A stretch of DNA of 64,000 bases from Mucilaginibacter tundrae (GTDB lineage Bacteria > Bacteroidota > Bacteroidia > Sphingobacteriales > Sphingobacteriaceae): contig NZ_JACCBZ010000003.1 in the NCBI RefSeq assembly GCF_013408825.1, positions 558,001-622,000 on the forward strand. Direction: 5' to 3'. The stretch's first letter is position 1; each line of letters opens with the position of its first letter. The position numbers and the translations under genes were made by a program. Under the pieces are notes generated by a model. It had not been told where the DNA came from. It searched no databases and saw only the letters and a program-made list of their open reading frames with translations. Below, in pieces: positions 11,772 through 19,342 of this stretch.

Positions 11772-12503
11772 ATGATGGAACAGCAAACCTCCGCAAGGAA
11801 AAATCTTCAACTGGGTATTTACAAGGTTATCGATCCTTTTGTTAAGGTATTGATAAAACTTGGCCTTACCCCTAATGCGGTAACCACTATTGGTTTTGTG
11901 TTGAACATTGGTGTTGCTGTCATTTTTATAATAGGCGGAGAAAAGGGTAACCGTGGCGATCTTACCTATATTGGCTGGGCAGGTGCTTTAATATTATTTG
12001 CAGGGTTATTTGATATGCTGGATGGACAGGTTGCAAGGCTCGGTAATATGAAGTCGACTTTTGGCGCTTTGTACGACTCTGTACTCGACCGTTACAGCGA
12101 ACAAATCATGTTCTTAGGTATTTGTTATTACCTGGTTGCACATCACTACTTCCTAAGCTCTATATTCGCTTTTATAGCCCTAATGGGGTCAATGATGGTT
12201 AGCTATGTACGCGCACGTGCCGAAGGCTTGGGAATTGAATGCAGCGGTGGCTTAATGCAACGCCCGGAACGTGTAGTAACCATCGGCGTTTTCGCTATTA
12301 TTTGTGGTGTTGCATCATTATATATGGGCGGCGACTATAAGTTATATCTACCCGGTATTAAATTTCACGTTTTTGAAACCATGTCGATATTTACCATCCC
12401 AATAACCGTGATGGCATTATTAACCAACATTACAGCCTATAACAGGCTAATGGGATCAAAAAAATCCATTGAAGAAATGGAAAAAAACAATAAACAAGAT
12501 TAA
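11772..12503 (+). CDS. CDP-alcohol phosphatidyltransferase, candidate phosphatidylinositol-phosphate synthase
   Basis: A 243-residue membrane enzyme with the complete CDP-alcohol phosphotransferase signature: Asp81, Asp84-Gly85, Ala88-Arg89, Gly98, Asp102, Asp106 (D-x2-DG-x2-AR-x8-G-x3-D-x3-D). Six hydrophobic segments fit the family fold. The aspartates bind Mg2+ and CDP-diacylglycerol; the acceptor alcohol varies. Because MIPS and a PgpA-like phosphatase are encoded in the same locus, the acceptor is most likely inositol 1-phosphate, giving phosphatidylinositol phosphate. The homologue in the B. theta inositol-lipid cluster has that activity. Starts 27 bp after the DUF5686 gene. Two ATGs overlap at the start (MM). 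Confidence 0.88.
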   Translation: MMEQQTSARKNLQLGIYKVIDPFVKVLIKLGLTPNAVTTIGFVLNIGVAVIFIIGGEKGNRGDLTYIGWAGALILFAGLFDMLDGQVARLGNMKSTFGALYDSVLDRYSEQIMFLGICYYLVAHHYFLSSIFAFIALMGSMMVSYVRARAEGLGIECSGGLMQRPERVVTIGVFAIICGVASLYMGGDYKLYLPGIKFHVFETMSIFTIPITVMALLTNITAYNRLMGSKKSIEEMEKNNKQD

Positions 12504-12703
12504 TCTGCTTACTTAGATTTGATCGTTTTTATGTGGAGAACTTCAACCATTGTAAAATATCATATCTTAGCAATAATTATACTAAGCATTTATACTTCAA
12601 AAAAACTTTAGTAAAATTGCAACTGGCTAATTTCAGCCTACAATATTTATTTAATTTCATAAACAGGCAGAGAAATTTCGAACATTTTAAACCCTGATGT
12701 ACC

Positions 12704-13324
12704 ATGAAAAAAAACTATATCTCCAATTCACAGGAATCAGTAAGGATGTTTAAAAGCGATCTGTTGGAAAACTTATCCAAGGTTCATTTTACAGTGCCCT
12801 TATTTATATTTATACCTGTTATTGGTATTTGTATTTACAAATGTTTTGAGCTTTCATTAGGCATAATCAGTTTTGCCGAATTCTTTTTGCTTGGCTTATT
12901 TATATGGACTTTAGTTGAATACATTATGCATCGATTTGTATTCCATTACATGCCACCTGATAAGCCATGGGCAATGCGCTTGCACTTTATTTTTCATGGC
13001 GTGCACCACGACTATCCAAGCGACGCTAAAAGGCTGGTATTACCACCATCTGTAAGCATACCGCTGGCAACAGGATTCTATTTTCTATTTAAAGCGATAT
13101 TACCCCTTAATTGCATTTTTGCTTTTTTCCCTGGATTTATCTTAGGTTATCTTTTTTATGATATATCGCATTATGCCATACATCATTTTAATTTTAAAGG
13201 TAAAATCTGGAAAAAAATAAAACAACACCATATGCTGCATCATTACCAAGACCCCGGTAAGGGTTATGGTGTAAGCTCACCCCTATGGGATAAAATATTC
13301 CGGTCAGATTTTATAAAAAAATAG
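12704..13324 (+). CDS. Fatty acid hydroxylase superfamily protein (di-iron), candidate ceramide fatty-acid 2-hydroxylase
   Basis: A 206-residue membrane enzyme with four or so membrane helices and the eight-histidine di-iron pattern: His76 and His81 (HRFVFH), His94/98/101/102 (HFIFHGVHH), His156/160/161 (HYAIHH), His175/176/179/180 (HHMLHH). The layout resembles Scs7/FA2H-type ceramide hydroxylases without the cytochrome b5 domain. 2-Hydroxylated N-acyl chains are common in sphingolipids of Sphingobacteriaceae, so the likely substrate is the ceramide acyl chain, or the sphingoid base at C4. The gene is 4 bp upstream of the AUR1-like gene, supporting a role in inositol phosphoceramide. Position of hydroxylation is not deducible. 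Confidence 0.85.
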   Translation: MKKNYISNSQESVRMFKSDLLENLSKVHFTVPLFIFIPVIGICIYKCFELSLGIISFAEFFLLGLFIWTLVEYIMHRFVFHYMPPDKPWAMRLHFIFHGVHHDYPSDAKRLVLPPSVSIPLATGFYFLFKAILPLNCIFAFFPGFILGYLFYDISHYAIHHFNFKGKIWKKIKQHHMLHHYQDPGKGYGVSSPLWDKIFRSDFIKK

Positions 13325-13328
13325 CGTA

Positions 13329-14264
13329 ATGGGGGCTATTGATAATAGCGTAAAAATTAATTTCAAGTCGGTAACAATTGTTTCGCTTCTATCAGTTGCG
13401 TACCTTTTGCTATCTTCTTTTTTGATTGGATACAAATCCGATCAGCTTACATTGGTATTTATATTCAATATCATGTTTTACTTGTCGGTACCTACCCGCA
13501 AGTTTATATTGGGTTTTTCCATATTTATTTTTTACTGGGTGATTTTTGATTATATGAAGGCTATCCCTAATTATAATTACAACAAGGTACACATTGCTGA
13601 TCTTTATCACTTTGAAAAACACATCTTCGGTATCAATCTAAATGGCAAATTAGTTACCCCTAACGAATATCTTAGAATTAAAGGAACAACATTCTTAAAC
13701 ATAGTAACCGGCCTATTTTATTTATGCTGGATACCTGTACCATTGTCATTCGCAGCTTATTTATTTTTTAAGAATAAAAGGCAGTTCCTTTATTTCGCAT
13801 TCACATTTTTACTGGTTAACCTGTTGGGTTTTGTAGTATATTACCTATACCCCGCAGCACCACCGTGGTATATACAAACCTATGGTTTTACTTTCCATCC
13901 ATTAACGTTAGGCAGCACCGGCGGCTTATCTAAGTTTGACGCCTACTTTCATATCAATCTATTTAAATCCATTTACTCAAAGGGATCGAATGTATTCGCG
14001 GCTATGCCATCGTTACATTCCGCATATCCTGTTATAGTAGTTTATTATGGCTTTAAAAACCGTTTAAAATGGGCCAATGCTTGTTTTATTGTTGTGATGC
14101 TTGGCATATGGTTTACAGCAATATATGCAAGCCATCATTATGTATTGGATGTTATTGCAGGCATACTAACCGCAACCATTGGTATCAATCTTTTTAACTT
14201 TCTTGTAAAACGGGTTGGCTTTATAAAGCGCTTTATAGATAAATACGAAGCTATTATTCAATAA
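13329..14264 (+). CDS. PAP2 superfamily AUR1-like enzyme, candidate inositol phosphoceramide synthase
   Basis: A 311-residue polytopic membrane protein. It carries the AUR1/PAP2 active-site blocks: YPAAPPWY at 174-181, MPSLHSAYP with His230, and ASHHYVLD with His270 and Asp274. Fungal AUR1 transfers inositol phosphate from phosphatidylinositol to ceramide, and the B. theta cluster contains a PAP2 protein proposed for that step. Here the gene ends a locus that already holds genes for ceramide and phosphatidylinositol, so inositol phosphoceramide synthase is the natural assignment. The PAP2 family also includes plain lipid phosphatases, but the extra APPWY block and the size favour the AUR1 type. 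Confidence 0.85.
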   Translation: MGAIDNSVKINFKSVTIVSLLSVAYLLLSSFLIGYKSDQLTLVFIFNIMFYLSVPTRKFILGFSIFIFYWVIFDYMKAIPNYNYNKVHIADLYHFEKHIFGINLNGKLVTPNEYLRIKGTTFLNIVTGLFYLCWIPVPLSFAAYLFFKNKRQFLYFAFTFLLVNLLGFVVYYLYPAAPPWYIQTYGFTFHPLTLGSTGGLSKFDAYFHINLFKSIYSKGSNVFAAMPSLHSAYPVIVVYYGFKNRLKWANACFIVVMLGIWFTAIYASHHYVLDVIAGILTATIGINLFNFLVKRVGFIKRFIDKYEAIIQ

Positions 14265-14474
14265 TTAATGGTCGTAGTACTTAGTGTACTAATTACTGTA
14301 CTATTACATTCTAATCAATATTGACTTGTTTATTCACACTGAATTAGTTTTCCACATTTTCGCTTGGCTAATAGCAATTTAACCTATCCTTGCTTCATTA
14401 TATACCGCTGGTTTAATAATGCATTAAACGGGCATGCTATTTGAATATAGTTATATATTCAAAGGCTAATTTTT

Positions 14475-15298
14475 ATGAAGATACTATTTACAATTTCAGT
14501 TTTCATGCTCTTAGGCATTGCGAAACTATCAGCAGCTCCGGTTGATCCTGATAGCCTGAAACAACAAGTTACTGTAGCCAGCGACTCATTAAAAGCGCCA
14601 TTGTATACTCAAATTGCTGGCACCTATCTTAACTATGATACAATAACCAGTAAAAGAAAAAGATATATTTATCAGGAAAACGCAATTGCTTATACTTTGC
14701 AAGCCATTCATTATTACTCAAGATATAACGATACCACCGGATTACGCTTAAGTTTTGATAACCTGGCTAAGGTATACCGGTCAGAAAAGAAATTTAGTCA
14801 GGCCAAATGGTTCATCTTACAGTCAAACACGTTATCACGTGCTAAAAATGATGTACCGAACATCATATCTTCGTTGTTAGAATTAGCGTTGATCAAAACA
14901 GATATTAAGGATTATAAGCTTGCAATGCGTGATTTGAATGAGGCATTAACATTATCATCCGCAAACCATTTCCCTAAAACAGAAGCTGATGTACAAATGG
15001 GTTATGTTACGCTTTATAATAACATGAAGTTGTACACTAAAGCCGATATTGCCTTAAAAAGACATGACGCTATAAACGATAGTATCCTACATAGTCAGGA
15101 TGTAAAAGTGGCCGTAGCTACTGATTCTATTCAGCGCAAAAAAAAAGTATATCTAACCAGCACCAAGCGGCTTTACAAAGCAAACTCTTCCAGGAGAATA
15201 GCCTTGTTATAATTTTAATAATTGTTATTGCGTTACTAAGCATTACTATACTTTTCTACAAACGCCGCCGCCGTAAACTTCGCAGGCATCAAAATTAA
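14475..15298 (+). CDS. Secreted/anchored TPR protein split by a -1 frameshift at an A9 run
   Basis: The zero frame gives a 245-residue protein ending at 15212: signal peptide (MKILFTISVFMLLGIAKLSAAP), then TPR-like helices (about 60-200). After the run of nine A at 15138-15146 (codons 222-224, KKK), a -1 shift opens a frame to a TAA at 15296-15298. That frame encodes SISNQHQAALQSKLFQENSL, a hydrophobic helix (VIILIIVIALLSITILF) and a basic tail (YKRRRRKLRRHQN). A TM helix plus stop-transfer tail is exactly what TPR proteins of this family have at the end, while the zero-frame tail is unconvincing. The 274-residue product would need slippage, or the reference has lost one A. No kinase or HTH domain follows. 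Function unknown. Confidence 0.65.
15138..15146 (+). repeat. A9 homopolymer at the frameshift point
   Basis: Nine consecutive A residues after CGC inside the TPR gene. Ten As would join the N-terminal TPR part to the membrane-anchor frame; eight As would end at a TAA a few codons later. Such tracts allow polymerase or ribosome slippage and are also common sequencing-error sites. Confidence 0.7.
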
Positions 15299-15332
15299 AC
15301 TACTGTCGGTTTTCATAGTCGAATAAACAGAT

Positions 15333-15905
15333 ATGAAAAGATTAATTGAAATCTGCTTGTTTGCTATAATATGTTTAACAGGCCTTAAAGCATATAGCCA
15401 AACAACCGGAACAGCAGAATTTAAGCATGAGTTTTTAAGGCAAATTAACCGTGTACGTTCAACAGGATGCACTTGCGGAACCACCTATATGCCCCCTGCA
15501 CCACCCATGGTTTGGAATGATAATTTGGAAAAGGCCGCAAAAGGCCATGCCTGGGATATGTCAAACAATAATTATTTTAGCCATACCAGCAAGGATGGAC
15601 GCAGTATGGAAGACCGTATTGTTTTCGCGGGCTATATCTTTAATGGATTTAAGAGCTTCGCGATAGGTGAAAATATAGCCTTTGGCCAAACCAGTATTAA
15701 TGAGGTGATGAATGGATGGCTTAAAAGCCCCGGCCACTGCAAAAATTTATTGAACCAGCAATTTAAAGAAGTTGGTGTAGCCGAAAATCACAATTATTGG
15801 GTGCAGGATTTTGGTGGCCGCAAATCATTCTCCGCGCTGCAGCAAAGCGAGATACGCAGTGGCCGACTTAAGTTAATCTCAACAAGTGGCGGATCAGGGC
15901 ATTAA
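15333..15905 (+). CDS. Secreted CAP-domain (SCP/PR1-like) protein
   Basis: A 190-residue protein with a signal peptide (MKRLIEICLFAIICLTGLKAYSQ) followed by one CAP domain. Family features seen: an N-terminal helix with INRVRSTGC, MVWNDNLEKAAKGHAWDM, YFSHTSKDGRSMEDRI, IGENIAFG, and the CAP signature SPGHCKNLLNQQFKEVGVAE. The His/Glu residues that form the CAP metal site are present. Extra cysteines at CTCG near residues 45-50 may form a disulfide. CAP proteins are secreted with varied, mostly unknown roles in bacteria. It stands alone and converges with the DUF1456 gene, overlapping by 4 bp at their 3' ends. Confidence 0.9.
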   Translation: MKRLIEICLFAIICLTGLKAYSQTTGTAEFKHEFLRQINRVRSTGCTCGTTYMPPAPPMVWNDNLEKAAKGHAWDMSNNNYFSHTSKDGRSMEDRIVFAGYIFNGFKSFAIGENIAFGQTSINEVMNGWLKSPGHCKNLLNQQFKEVGVAENHNYWVQDFGGRKSFSALQQSEIRSGRLKLISTSGGSGH

Positions 15906-16126
15906 CTGGCTTTCGGTCCGCGTTTGTAAATGATCAGCCCATTTAAAAAATTACGCAATATCTGGTCGCCGCAAGGCTTAAAATTCGGATGATCTTCCTT
16001 GCGAAAAATTGCCCCCAGTTCGGTTTTAGTTATTCTAAAATCTGCTAATTGCAGCACTTCAATAATGTCATCATCGGTAAACTTTAGGGCAACCCTAAGT
16101 TTTTTCATAATATCATTGTTGCTCAT
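15902..16126 (-). CDS. DUF1456 family protein, single-repeat form
   Basis: A 74-residue protein matching one DUF1456 (YehS) repeat: SNNDIMKKLRVALKFTDDDIIEVLQLADFRITKTELGAIFRKEDHPNFKPCGDQILRNFLNGLIIYKRG. E. coli YehS has two such repeats (about 156 aa), so this is a half-length version; nothing suggests truncation, since start and stop are clean. Function unknown. It lies 8 bp downstream of the DEAD-box helicase gene on the same strand and is probably co-transcribed, hinting at an RNA-related role. Confidence 0.8.
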   Translation of the reverse strand: MSNNDIMKKLRVALKFTDDDIIEVLQLADFRITKTELGAIFRKEDHPNFKPCGDQILRNFLNGLIIYKRGPKAS

Positions 16127-16134
16127 ATCTGTTA

Positions 16135-17436
16135 CTATCTTGAAATTTCAATTTTAACCTTTTTATTCTTGATTTTTTCAGTTTTTATCAAACTTACAAC
16201 CTTTGCAATCTTATTGCTTTTTACGGCGGCATATGAGGTATGGTCTAAAACCTCAATCAAACCCAGATCCTCTTTTTCCAGCTCACCTTTCTTAAGTAAT
16301 AAACCTACAATATCTACCTTGTTAACCTTATCCTTTTTGCCTGCGGCGATATATAAGGTTTCCCATTGCGTTGGTCTTGGTAAAGTATTATGTGCCGGTA
16401 ACTCCTCAATGTCAGGCACTACCTTTAAGTATGATGGCAATTCATCAGGAGTAAGTATCAAATAAGATGTTCCCTTGGCATGCATACGTGCCGTACGGCC
16501 ATTACGGTGCAGGAAAGCTTCTTCGTTATGTGGTAACTGATAATGGATCACATGCTCAATTTCGGGAATATCCAAGCCACGAGAGGCCAAATCAGTAGTG
16601 ATCAACAACCGGTGACTGCCATTCCTGAATTTCAGCAATGCGCGCTCCCTATCCTCCTGCTCCATCCCGCCATGAAATATATCATGTACCAATCCCTGGT
16701 GCCATAACAATTCGCTAATGCGCTCCACAGCGTCACGGTGATTACAGAATATCAACGTAGCCTCATTCCCGATCTTACATACCAGAGAAAAAAGCACATC
16801 TAACTTATCCTCGCCATCAGCTATAACAGCTTTCAATTTAAGGTCGGGTACATTAGATTTGTTGCGCAAAAAGTTCAATTCTATCGAATGCTTCACCCCA
16901 GTGAATGACGGTATGTCCTGCATTTGGGTAGCAGATGTTAATACGCGTTTTTTTATGGAAGGCAGTTGCTTGATGATGTACGACATATCCTCCTGAAAAC
17001 CAAATTCAAGCGCTTTATCAAACTCATCCAAAATTAGTGTTTGAATTTTATCTGTACTAAAAGCTTCGCGGCGTAAATGATGCGCTATACGTCCCGGGGT
17101 ACCAACTAACAAAGCGGGCGGTTGCGAAAGGTTGTCCCTTTCTATTTTAGTGGAATGCCCGCCATAACAACAATTCACTTTAAACCCGTTCCCCATGGCT
17201 TTAAATACCTGTTCAATCTGCAAAGCAAGCTCACGCGAAGGAACCAATATCAATGCTTGTACCTGCGGCACGTTAGCATCTAATACACTTAACAAAGGCA
17301 ATAAAAATGCAAGAGTTTTACCGGAGCCGGTTGGCGCTAACAAAATGATATCGCTTTTTTTATCGGCATTTAGCGCCGCATTTTGCATTTCGTTTAATGC
17401 GGTTATCTTTAAATTGTCTAGTACCTTCTTTATCAT
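16135..17436 (-). CDS. DEAD-box ATP-dependent RNA helicase
   Basis: A 433-residue RNA helicase from the ATG at 17436 (MIKKVLDNLKITALNEMQNAAL); a longer frame to 17469 adds 11 unconserved residues. Motifs in order: Q-motif Gln18, Walker A APTGSGKT (34-41), PSRELALQ, GTPGR, motif II as DEFD instead of DEAD, SAT, then the second RecA domain with TDLASRGLDIPEIEHVIHY and HRNGRTAR. The DEFD variant occurs in several Bacteroidota helicases of this type. A short Lys-rich tail (KIKNKKVKIEI) may bind RNA. It unwinds RNA duplexes, probably in ribosome assembly or mRNA turnover; the specific target is unknown. Upstream of DUF1456 in one transcription unit. Confidence 0.93.
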   Translation of the reverse strand: MIKKVLDNLKITALNEMQNAALNADKKSDIILLAPTGSGKTLAFLLPLLSVLDANVPQVQALILVPSRELALQIEQVFKAMGNGFKVNCCYGGHSTKIERDNLSQPPALLVGTPGRIAHHLRREAFSTDKIQTLILDEFDKALEFGFQEDMSYIIKQLPSIKKRVLTSATQMQDIPSFTGVKHSIELNFLRNKSNVPDLKLKAVIADGEDKLDVLFSLVCKIGNEATLIFCNHRDAVERISELLWHQGLVHDIFHGGMEQEDRERALLKFRNGSHRLLITTDLASRGLDIPEIEHVIHYQLPHNEEAFLHRNGRTARMHAKGTSYLILTPDELPSYLKVVPDIEELPAHNTLPRPTQWETLYIAAGKKDKVNKVDIVGLLLKKGELEKEDLGLIEVLDHTSYAAVKSNKIAKVVSLIKTEKIKNKKVKIEISR

Positions 17437-17523
17437 TTGCTTTTGCTTAGAAAGTGCAAAGATAACCATTACAATCCCCGCAAAACCAACTTAATGTATC
17501 AAGGGGATAAATAGCCCACATTG

Positions 17524-18078
17524 TCAGAAAAAAAGTTCCTGTATCAGGAAAAACAAGCCTACTGCAGCAAAGCCCAGGCTCACAAACCATAACGGCCTTC
17601 GGCGGGTTATAATTGAGATTGCGCCAATAGCAATTGAAGCTTGAAAAAGCGTCACTCCCCGGGCAAGCACATCATGCCGCTCAACATGGGTATCAGATTC
17701 TTTCTGATACTCAGTAGCTTTTTTCATGATATCCTGTTGCTGTTGCTTGTATTTGGCTATTTTTTTATTATCAACCGTATCCGATTGTTTACCCATAACT
17801 ACTAGTACATGATCAGTAGATGCCAGCAACTCTGCCTTAATTCCTTTTGACTGATAAAACGCCCATTGGTCTGATGCATGTATTTGGGTTAACATCGCGT
17901 CATCAGCATGGTTACCTGCTAAAAGGCCGGTAATAGCCGCCAACACCGCAATAACTGCAGTAGATAACGCCACATACATTACCCATCTATCTTTACTTTC
18001 GCTATGATGTAATATTTCATGAGCATGCTCATTGCTTTGCTCGTGAATTTTTTCGGAATAATCTTCTATTTCGTCCAT
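17524..18078 (-). CDS. DUF4337 domain-containing membrane protein
   Basis: A 184-residue protein from the ATG at 18078 (MDEIEDYSEKIHEQSNEHAHE); the longer frame begins at a TTG and adds nine residues. A His/Glu-rich N-terminus precedes TM1 (WVMYVALSTAVIAVLAAITGLLAG). The central helical part contains ASDQWAFYQSKGIKAELL, the DUF4337 signature, and two C-terminal hydrophobic helices follow (VTLFQASIAIGAISII, PLWFVSLGFAAVGLFFLIQ). Function unknown. Monocistronic by spacing. Confidence 0.85.
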   Translation of the reverse strand: MDEIEDYSEKIHEQSNEHAHEILHHSESKDRWVMYVALSTAVIAVLAAITGLLAGNHADDAMLTQIHASDQWAFYQSKGIKAELLASTDHVLVVMGKQSDTVDNKKIAKYKQQQQDIMKKATEYQKESDTHVERHDVLARGVTLFQASIAIGAISIITRRRPLWFVSLGFAAVGLFFLIQELFF

Positions 18079-18149
18079 GTAATTATGTTTAGGATCACAA
18101 AGCAAATATAGTACGAATTATTACGACAGTAAATATCAAGTTATGCTAA

Positions 18150-18413
18150 TTACGCAGCCTTATTTTGTTGATGTTTAATAAAATCGGCTATAGTTATTAA
18201 TTCATCACGGGTAAATTCAGTTTGGCCGTTGTATATCCAATAATCCATTTGTTCATCAAACTGTATATCACCCAGGTTCAATCCCCCTTCGGTTAATCTG
18301 TAATTTCCATTTTCCGACAAGCAACTTGCTGCCATTTTACTATCAATAGATGTAATTGTAATGCTGTGTTTGCCGTCTGTTAAATTAAATGCGTGTTGTA
18401 AAGAAGTATTCAT
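18150..18413 (-). CDS. Small hypothetical protein
   Basis: An 87-residue acidic cytosolic protein with no signal or membrane segment: a beta-rich first half (DGKHSITITSIDSKM) and a helical C-terminus (TRDELITIADFIKHQQNKAA). I do not recognise the family. Good codon flow, an ATG start and sensible spacing (71 bp before the DUF4337 start-side neighbour's 5' region, 57 bp after truC) suggest a real gene. Confidence 0.6.
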   Translation of the reverse strand: MNTSLQHAFNLTDGKHSITITSIDSKMAASCLSENGNYRLTEGGLNLGDIQFDEQMDYWIYNGQTEFTRDELITIADFIKHQQNKAA

Positions 18414-18469
18414 ACTGTAATAACTGATTTGGTGATCTTTTGTTTAAAGTTGACAGACAGATTGCCCGA

Positions 18470-19147
18470 TTACCAATTCATCAAAGCCATAACTCTTTTA
18501 AATTCAGGTTGTAAAGGCGCTTCAATATTGATAACATTTTTGGTGAGGGGGTGAGTAAAAGACAAACTTGACGCATGTAATAACATTGTAGTCATCTCCC
18601 AGTTTGATTTAAAAAACCGGTTTTGTTTGTTGCAGCCATGGGTACGATCGGCTATTATGGGATGCGACACGTGCGCCATATGTTTCCTGATCTGGTGCAT
18701 ACGACCAGTTGAAGGTGTAACTTCTATCAACGAATATCTGGATGTTGGATGCGAGCCCAGTGGCACATCTATTTCGGCGCGCTTTAGCGTGATATAACTT
18801 GTAAAAGCTTCCTGAAGTGTTCCGTTTTCTTTTCTTAGTGGATAATCAATATCCTCGATATCAGGTGTATGCCCACGAACAATAGCATGGTATTTCTTTT
18901 TCACCAGGTTATCTGCAAATTGTTGGTGCATAGCTATTTCTACATCTTTATTAAACGCGAATAGCAATACACCAGCCGTTTTTCTGTCCAGCCTATGAAC
19001 AGGGTTTACCCACTGTCCTACCTGGTCGCGCAATATTTGCAAGGCAAACTCCTCAACATCCGCGGCTATGGCTGAACGATGAACTAACAAATCATGTGGT
19101 TTATTTATAGCAATTAAATGCTCATCACGATATAAGATCTCTAACAT
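18470..19147 (-). CDS. truC: tRNA pseudouridine synthase C-like protein (RluA family)
   Basis: About 225 residues from the ATG at 19147 (MLEILYRDEHLIAINKPHDLLVHRS); the longer frame to 19273 adds 42 unconserved residues. The RluA-family catalytic motif is HRLDRKTAGVLLFA, with the aspartate of HRLD as nucleophile. ATSGRMHQIRKHMAH-type residues (STGRMHQIRKHMAHVSHPI) and the C-terminal LLHASSLSFTHPLT block are also present. TruC makes pseudouridine 65 in some tRNAs; the short length without an S4 domain fits TruC rather than RluD. It is divergent from the DUF6377 regulator gene. Confidence 0.88.
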   Translation of the reverse strand: MLEILYRDEHLIAINKPHDLLVHRSAIAADVEEFALQILRDQVGQWVNPVHRLDRKTAGVLLFAFNKDVEIAMHQQFADNLVKKKYHAIVRGHTPDIEDIDYPLRKENGTLQEAFTSYITLKRAEIDVPLGSHPTSRYSLIEVTPSTGRMHQIRKHMAHVSHPIIADRTHGCNKQNRFFKSNWEMTTMLLHASSLSFTHPLTKNVINIEAPLQPEFKRVMALMNW

Positions 19148-19342
19148 TTTGCCGTAAAGATAACCTATTAGATACAATGGGCTGAACCTGTTGATGAACT
19201 GTCCCTGTTTTTTAATATTTACAAGGGTAAATTGATTATTTTTTATAATTTTAAGAAAGATAAATCGGTCCAATTAATAGCCGGCTGATTATTGACCAAT
19301 TTATACACTATTTTTGAAAACTGCTTGATTATTAGATCATTC

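Noticed and set aside
13410-13622. Minus-strand ORF within the AUR1-like gene
   Set aside because: Contained in a strongly supported membrane-enzyme gene; no features of its own.
14275-14291. TAGTAC/GTACTA hairpin after the AUR1-like gene
   Set aside because: Only a 6-bp A+T-rich stem with no T run; not enough for a terminator.
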